This document shows, piece after piece, positions 58,480 to 64,000 of a stretch of DNA of 64,000 nucleotides. The stretch is from Gonocerus acuteangulatus (lineage: Eukaryota; Arthropoda; Insecta; Hemiptera; Coreidae): assembly GCA_946811695.1 (NCBI GenBank), contig OX328127.1:48933774-48997773 (forward strand), written 5' to 3'. The translations under genes and the position numbers were made by a program. The number at the start of each line of letters is the position of its first letter. Position 1 is the first letter of the stretch. Under the pieces are notes generated by a model. It was not told where the DNA came from. It made no database searches and saw only the letters and a list, made by a program, of their open reading frames with translations.

Positions 58480-60039
58480 CTGAAACAAATAGTAATACAA
58501 TTAGAAAATGAAATTCGCTAAAATTTAGTCCGTAAATTTACTTATATGTAATTTCAAGAAGATAACCATAAAAAGTAAATTCTGAGAAGAATTATTAAAT
58601 GCAGAGATTAGTTGCATTTTGATCATAATTAGGGAACGGATGTTTATGTAAAATAAAATTCAAAATATGTACATACATAATTAACTATTTTTAATGAAAT
58701 ATGTAATAAAAAATTGAAAATATTTAGTAAACAAATACCTAAAAAACTATAAAATACTGAGAAAAAAAAAAAGATTTAGAGATGACCGTTATTCTGGAAA
58801 ATTGCTTGCAACGACATCGATTTTCAAGTAGTCAAATGTGAAATCCCGCCGGTTTGATCTCATAATGAGAGTATACAGTGCACAGTGGGAAAAAATCCAC
58901 TTTTAGGGCGACAAATTGAGGTCTCTGAGTTTGGGAAAAATATTTAAAAAAATCGTTGACCCATAGTTTTTAGTATATCCAACAAACAAATGTTGTAGAC
59001 ACACAAATTTTTTGACATAATAGATAAAAATTGGGAAAACATCTTGTAAATCTATGGAACATTTAAGTAGTACTTTTTTGCATCTATTATTTACATAAAC
59101 ATAATAAATATATTAGTAAAAAATAATACATAGGCTATAATTCGAAAATAAATAACAAAAATAGACTAACAACTTGAAGAAAAAAGTAATTGTACAGACT
59201 TGTTTTTTTCTTTTAATAATAACAAATATATACAATTACAAGAAGTTTTTGTGTATTTATTAAGTAGTGTAGAAACATAACTCTGGAAGCAAATTAATTA
59301 CAAAATTAATAATTGAACAGTTGCTTATTAAAAATGTAAAAGAGCAGAACTATTGATGTTTTTATTTTATTTATAAAGGTTATTTAAAGCAAATTATTCA
59401 GTAATACTCTAACCAAATTTTGAGTAAAGTGCTTAGTTTTACTCCAGGAATTACTCCATTCTGTCTGCCAGTCATTTAATAACTTATTTCCGGCTTATTT
59501 GCATGTCAGTTGATGTAATTTTGTTTTGGTCAGGTAGAGGTCTTTCAGTAGCAGTTTTTTCTAGTAAGTCTATAGTGATTAGTGAAATTCCTTCATGTCC
59601 AGATCAACCAAAACATCGGTAATTGTTTGTTGCTTAAAGTCTGAATATATGTGAATAAATCTATATGACGATAGGTTCTGTGCTGTAAATGTTTTCATGG
59701 AGTGAAATGAATATAATGAGTCAATTCATTTTGTTATGTTGCCGTGTCTGTAACTTCAATTTTTTTTTAATGCTAAAAGAATTGCATGAATTTCTGCTGT
59801 GTATCCAGTAAAGAAGTCGGGTAGATTTGTGTTATGGCGGATGCTCCTGTCCCATAATTTGGTAATTTGGTCCCTTAAAAATGAATTAAAGCAAAAAAAT
59901 TAAGAAGTTCTTGCCAGTCGGACCTTTTCGTGGCCGGTACCAACTGGCACTAACTAATCTAATTAAAAATGTAATTTCTTTTCTTTTTTTTTTTTTTTTG
60001 TTCCATCAATGTTTTATCACTCCTCTTCTATGATTTCAG
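58480..60039. other. KDM1A intron with family X relic
   Basis: 59272-59460 matches 13815-13995 in order ('aacataactctggaagcaaatta', 'tgatgtttttattttatttat', 'agtaaagtgcttagtt'). The family X end motif (gttcttgccagtcggacc) lies at about 59907-59926. It is thus a plus-strand copy in the intron. Otherwise nothing recognised. Confidence 0.5.
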
Positions 60040-60166
60040 ACCTGAGCCCAGAATTAATGGTGGCCATTCTACGAGACTTCGAAGGCCGCGAAGAGCCACA
60101 GAGAATAAAACGGCTTAAGCAAGAAGCAGCAGCTAAACTACCAGAGGAGAATCTTATCAAACTATC
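60040..60166 (+). CDS. Orphan exon-like segment, product unknown
   Basis: A 127-bp open segment on plus, antisense within the KDM1A intron. A strong pyrimidine tract and TTTCAG precede it (acceptor at 60038-60039) and GTAAGA follows (60167). In the only protein-like frame it encodes about 42 residues: LSPELMVAILRDFEGREEPQ, then basic RIKRLKQEAAAKLPEENLIKL. It is helical, charged and rich in Glu/Lys. If translation ran through the donor a TAA would follow at once, so it could instead be a last exon. I do not recognise the family. It may be a nested gene or a transposed gene fragment. Confidence 0.4.
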
Positions 60167-60564
60167 GTAAGAATGCCGAAGAAACAAATTTTCTTTTAGA
60201 ATTTTAATAATATTAACTGAGTAATATTCTTTTATTATTATTATATTACATTAATAACACATGCTATTTGATTATATAGCCTGTTCAGATAGATGGAAAA
60301 GTTCAATTCCGCATGCGCGAAATTCAGAGGGAAATATTCCCGACGGTTCCACCATTTGCAAACACCAATTTCAAGGAAATGTTTAAGAGGTCAGACAAAG
60401 GAAATCTCTAATATTTATCAATTCTTAGCCAAAGCTAAGACTAAAAACCACCTATGATGATTAGATAGTTAGCCGTCGAGGTGATAAGTACAGATGGAAT
60501 GGTTGGGATTCGGCTAAATAAACCTCAATATGATTTTGTTTTAAAAAAATCTATATTTCGGACG

Positions 60565-60594
60565 TTTCGGCTACTCATTGGTAGCCTTCGTCAG
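60565..60594 (-). ncRNA. Hammerhead-like core in PLE, left copy
   Basis: Minus strand CTGACGA (60594-60588), stem GGCTAC/GTAGCC with loop CAATGA, then GAAA (60568-60565). Mirror of 63667-63696. Confidence 0.5.
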
Positions 60595-61106
60595 CTAAAA
60601 TGACAAAAAAAGAAAATTAATACAGAAACAAACAAGAAAAATTTATAATTGTGATAGGTAACAGAACTATAGATACAGTTTAACTTATAACAGAACATAT
60701 CGTCTTAAAATTCTTAGACTGAGTAGAATGAAAAAAAAAAAAGAGAATAGGTACAGTAATTGATTTTAATAGTAATTAGTAACATTAATTGATTTTACAA
60801 AGAAATAAGAGAACTATATACCAATGACAAATATAGTAGCTAATAGTAACATTAATTAATTTTACAAAGAAAAGATACTACATACCAATGGAAATGCCGA
60901 GCGGCAAAGGAAGACCAAGGTTGGCAATTAAGTAACCATTGTGAAAGTGTCTAAGGAAAAAAGGAATCTGCAGGGGTATATGTAACTGGAAACAGCAAGA
61001 GGTGGGGGAAACGGGCGGTAGGATCAAACAGATGTTTATGACATTTTATGACAGGAAAGGAGAAAAAGGTGTTAATGGAAGGATACCCAAGGGGCAAGGT
61101 AAAAAT

Positions 61107-62129
61107 CTAGGTAGGTGGTCGGGCGAGTATTTGGAAAATATTAGCGTACATAGGAGAAATGCCTTGTTGGTCAGTTTTGTAATTTATATTGTTTTTGTTT
61201 AAGTTTATGTGTACACATTCCGAGATCTGTAGTCTTTTTTTGTTACGTTGTGTAGAAAGAATTTTCGTGTCGTCGAAGTTAAAAGTGTGTTTTTGTGTAA
61301 TGGCGTGTTTTGCAAGTGCAGATTTATCTATTTCTTTATTAGTGATGGTTCGTTTATGTTGTGTAATACGTGAGTGAATGTCATTTATGGTTTCTCCTAT
61401 GTATACACCATTACAGGAAGGGGTTTGGCAAGGGACTTGGTAAACAACTCGGGTGGTATGTTCAAAAGGGATGGGATCTTTGAGTTTGGTGTAGAGGGTT
61501 TTGAGTTTGTTGGTAGTTTTCAAACCAAAGTTTAGGGAAGGGTAGGATTTTTTAATTGTCTTTGTAAGTTTATCAGTCAGTCCAGGTGTAAATGGTAGAG
61601 ATCGGAACATTTGGGAACTGGGAGTTAGGGAAGAATTGGGAGAGATAGTGCTGGAAGGTTGGGATTTTACTTTTTTAACAAGGGATTTTATGAGGTTGGG
61701 GGGAAATTGGTTGCGTGCCAATATATCTGAGGCGATATTAATATTTTTATTGTGGAAGGAAGCATGGGATAGGGAGAGGACTCGGCGGAGGAGATTTCTG
61801 GCTACATTAATCTTGAGGTGGTAAGGATGGGATGAATGAAAATTAAGTAACCCTCCCGAGTATGTGGGTTTTGTGTACCAGTCAGTAATAATAGTACAGT
61901 CAGTCTGTCTAATTAGTAAGATGTCCAAGTATGGGAGCTGTCTGTCCTGTTCTATTTCGACTGTAAATTGAAGCCTAGGGTAAAAGGAATTGAAACAGGT
62001 AAGTATGTCAGTTAGTCTGTTTGGGTTAATCATCAGCAAAAGATCGTCTACGTATTTGCAGATGAATGAGATGTCATGGGGAAACTGTGGGACGAGGGAG
62101 TTGAGAAGATCGTTGAGAAGGATTGAGGA
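61107..62129 (-). pseudogene. PLE protein, left copy: RT C-terminus and GIY-YIG endonuclease
   Basis: The C-terminal about 340 residues of a Penelope-like polyprotein. It begins inside RT just before the active-site motif KYVDDLL, continues through RT thumb-like sequence (LPYLDILLIRQ, TKPTYSGGLLNFHSSHP), a Lys-rich linker, and a Cys pair (CQTPSC). The GIY-YIG endonuclease follows (GVYIGETINDIHSRITQHKR) and then SECVHINLNK. The frame is open but has no ATG at its head. The RT N-terminal half is missing, so it is not autonomous. The first codons of the open frame cross the palindrome centre and belong to the other arm. Confidence 0.88.
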
Positions 62130-62131
62130 CC

Positions 62132-63154
62132 TCCTCAATCCTTCTCAACGATCTTCTCAACTCCCTCGTCCCACAGTTTCCCCATGACATCTCATTCATC
62201 TGCAAATACGTAGACGATCTTTTGCTGATGATTAACCCAAACAGACTAACTGACATACTTACCTGTTTCAATTCCTTTTACCCTAGGCTTCAATTTACAG
62301 TCGAAATAGAACAGGACAGACAGCTCCCATACTTGGACATCTTACTAATTAGACAGACTGACTGTACTATTATTACTGACTGGTACACAAAACCCACATA
62401 CTCGGGAGGGTTACTTAATTTTCATTCATCCCATCCTTACCACCTCAAGATTAATGTAGCCAGAAATCTCCTCCGCCGAGTCCTCTCCCTATCCCATGCT
62501 TCCTTCCACAATAAAAATATTAATATCGCCTCAGATATATTGGCACGCAACCAATTTCCCCCCAACCTCATAAAATCCCTTGTTAAAAAAGTAAAATCCC
62601 AACCTTCCAGCACTATCTCTCCCAATTCTTCCCTAACTCCCAGTTCCCAAATGTTCCGATCTCTACCATTTACACCTGGACTGACTGATAAACTTACAAA
62701 GACAATTAAAAAATCCTACCCTTCCCTAAACTTTGGTTTGAAAACTACCAACAAACTCAAAACCCTCTACACCAAACTCAAAGATCCCATCCCTTTTGAA
62801 CATACCACCCGAGTTGTTTACCAAGTCCCTTGCCAAACCCCTTCCTGTAATGGTGTATACATAGGAGAAACCATAAATGACATTCACTCACGTATTACAC
62901 AACATAAACGAACCATCACTAATAAAGAAATAGATAAATCTGCACTTGCAAAACACGCCATTACACAAAAACACACTTTTAACTTCGACGACACGAAAAT
63001 TCTTTCTACACAACGTAACAAAAAGAGACTACAGATCTCGGAATGTGTGCACATAAACTTAAACAAAAACAATATAAATTACAAAACTGACCAACAAGGC
63101 ATTTCTCCTATGTACGCTAATATTTTCCAAATACTCGCCCGACCACCTACCTAG
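62132..63154 (+). pseudogene. PLE protein, right copy (mirror of left)
   Basis: Same 340-residue C-terminal product as the left copy, identical except for a residue at the palindrome centre. Truncated at exactly the same RT position. The stop at 63152-63154 follows QILARPPT. Confidence 0.88.
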
Positions 63155-63666
63155 ATTTTTACCTTGCCCCTTGGGTATCCTTCCATTAACACCTTTTTCT
63201 CCTTTCCTGTCATAAAATGTCATAAACATCTGTTTGATCCTACCGCCCGTTTCCCCCACCTCTTGCTGTTTCCAGTTACATATACCCCTGCAGATTCCTT
63301 TTTTCCTTAGACACTTTCACAATGGTTACTTAATTGCCAACCTTGGTCTTCCTTTGCCGCTCGGCATTTCCATTGGTATGTAGTATCTTTTCTTTGTAAA
63401 ATTAATTAATGTTACTATTAGCTACTATATTTGTCATTGGTATATAGTTCTCTTATTTCTTTGTAAAATCAATTAATGTTACTAATTACTATTAAAATCA
63501 ATTACTGTACCTATTTTCTTTTTTTTTTTTCATTCTACTCAGTCTAAGAATTTTAAGACGATATGTTCTGTTATAAGTTAAACTGTATCTATAGTTCTGT
63601 TACCTATCACAATTATAAATTTTTCTTGTTTGTTTCTGTATTAATTTTCTTTTTTTGTCATTTTAG

Positions 63667-63696
63667 CTGACGAAGGCTACCAATGAGTAGCCGAAA
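63667..63696 (+). ncRNA. Hammerhead-like core in PLE, right copy
   Basis: CTGACGA (63667-63673), perfect 6-bp stem GGCTAC/GTAGCC with loop CAATGA, then GAAA (63693-63696). It fits the CUGANGA-stem II-GAAA core of hammerhead ribozymes known from PLEs. Stems I and III are not evident. Confidence 0.5.
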
Positions 63697-63787
63697 CGTC
63701 CGAAATATAGATTTTTTTAAAACAAAATCATATTGAGGTTTATTTAGCCGAATCCCAACCATTCCATCTGTACTTAAAAACCACCTA

Positions 63788-64000
63788 GTGATAAGGTTAT
63801 AACAGAGAGAATTTTAACCGCCACTTTCTTGCACGGGGAATATAGGCGACGCCCTTTTCCTTCCAACTAAACCATCAATTTGAACAGGTTATAGCTTAAA
63901 TTGTTTTTAGCCTAACCATTGGCTAAGTATTGATAAATTTTAAACACCATCCCTCTTGCCTGACCTCTGAAAGCCTTGTCCTAAACGAGATATTTTTTTA
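63788..64000. other. KDM1A intron to window edge
   Basis: About 63898-63980, reversed, resembles 60393-60449 on the other side of the PLE (GGTCAG..., TTATCAAT-CTTAGCCAA, GCTAA-AAAC). So the PLE may have landed in a pair of older inverted sequences. No exon seen. Confidence 0.4.

Larger units (their letters stand above)
60455..63774. mobile_element. Penelope-like element: near-perfect head-to-head palindrome
   Basis: Two 5'-truncated PLE copies in opposite orientation, symmetric about 62130.5. Arms 60485-62129 and 62132-63776 are 1645 bp with almost no mismatch (one C/C at the centre, one seen near 60735). A 13-bp target duplication TAAAAACCACCTA flanks the whole (60442-60454 and 63775-63787). 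The left copy keeps about 30 bp more 3' sequence than the right. Each copy has the C-terminal RT end, a GIY-YIG endonuclease, a 3' UTR and a hammerhead-like core. It lies in a KDM1A intron. Confidence 0.92.

Noticed and set aside
61636..61824. Small frames antisense to the PLE ORFs (for example 62 and 66 codons, in mirror pairs)
   Set aside because: They appear twice only because the locus is a palindrome; they are shadows of the PLE frame.

Overview
This is a repeat-dense stretch of an arthropod (most likely insect) nuclear genome. The evidence is an AT-rich background, spliced exons of one conserved animal gene, and a mix of Ty3/gypsy (CsRn1 type), piggyBac, Jockey-like and I-like LINEs, Penelope-like elements (PLEs), hAT MITEs, Helitron-like repeats and tRNA-/5S-derived SINEs. 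There is no sign of prokaryotic or organellar DNA. The order or species cannot be fixed from sequence alone.

The only host gene I can name is KDM1A/LSD1 (histone lysine demethylase), on the minus strand. Its last four coding exons lie at 58327-58479, 54185-54421, 52859-53188 and 51642-51784, with clean GT-AG junctions and phases, and a candidate poly(A) signal at 51405-51410. The SWIRM and tower parts must lie beyond the right edge. The intron leading into the 58327 exon holds an unclassified repeat, an orphan exon-like segment on the opposite strand (60040-60166) and a 3.3 kb palindromic PLE.

Layout. 1-7.3 kb: gene-free, with a degenerate 72-79 bp tandem array and exact interleaved duplications (5.5-6.9 kb). 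7.36-14.15 kb: an old PLE 3' part, split by a young Ty3/gypsy element (7806-12655, 4-bp target duplication, near-identical LTRs) and by an unclassified repeat carrying a 143-bp tandem array. 14386-16822: a full-length piggyBac with TTAA duplications, all catalytic Asp residues, one in-frame stop, and a probable 5' intron whose removal creates the start codon. 17.7-24.9 kb: repeat relics (foldback, hAT MITE, microsatellites). 24.96-26.58 kb: a Helitron-like element carrying a young tRNA-SINE. 27522-30615: a Jockey-type LINE with 9-bp target duplication. 33.4-33.85 and 36.76-37.1 kb: two small inverted PLE remnants. 34.76 kb: a 5S-rRNA-derived SINE. 37.3-38.6 kb: an unclassified repeat. 40.19-46.35 kb: a cluster made of a TIR element with GCGCATGCGC repeats, a second tRNA-SINE, and a second Helitron-like copy into which a 5'-truncated I-like LINE with an open RT-RNase H frame has inserted; it ends in a 350-bp-armed palindrome. 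48853-49128: a hAT MITE with an 8-bp duplication. 51.4-64 kb: KDM1A and its introns.

Most of the biology here is nested transposition. The most notable structural result is that two PLE insertions of very different size share one architecture: two units in opposite orientation, 5' ends facing each other, enclosed by a single 12-13 bp target duplication. Each unit carries a hammerhead-ribozyme-like core (CUGANGA - hairpin - GAAA).
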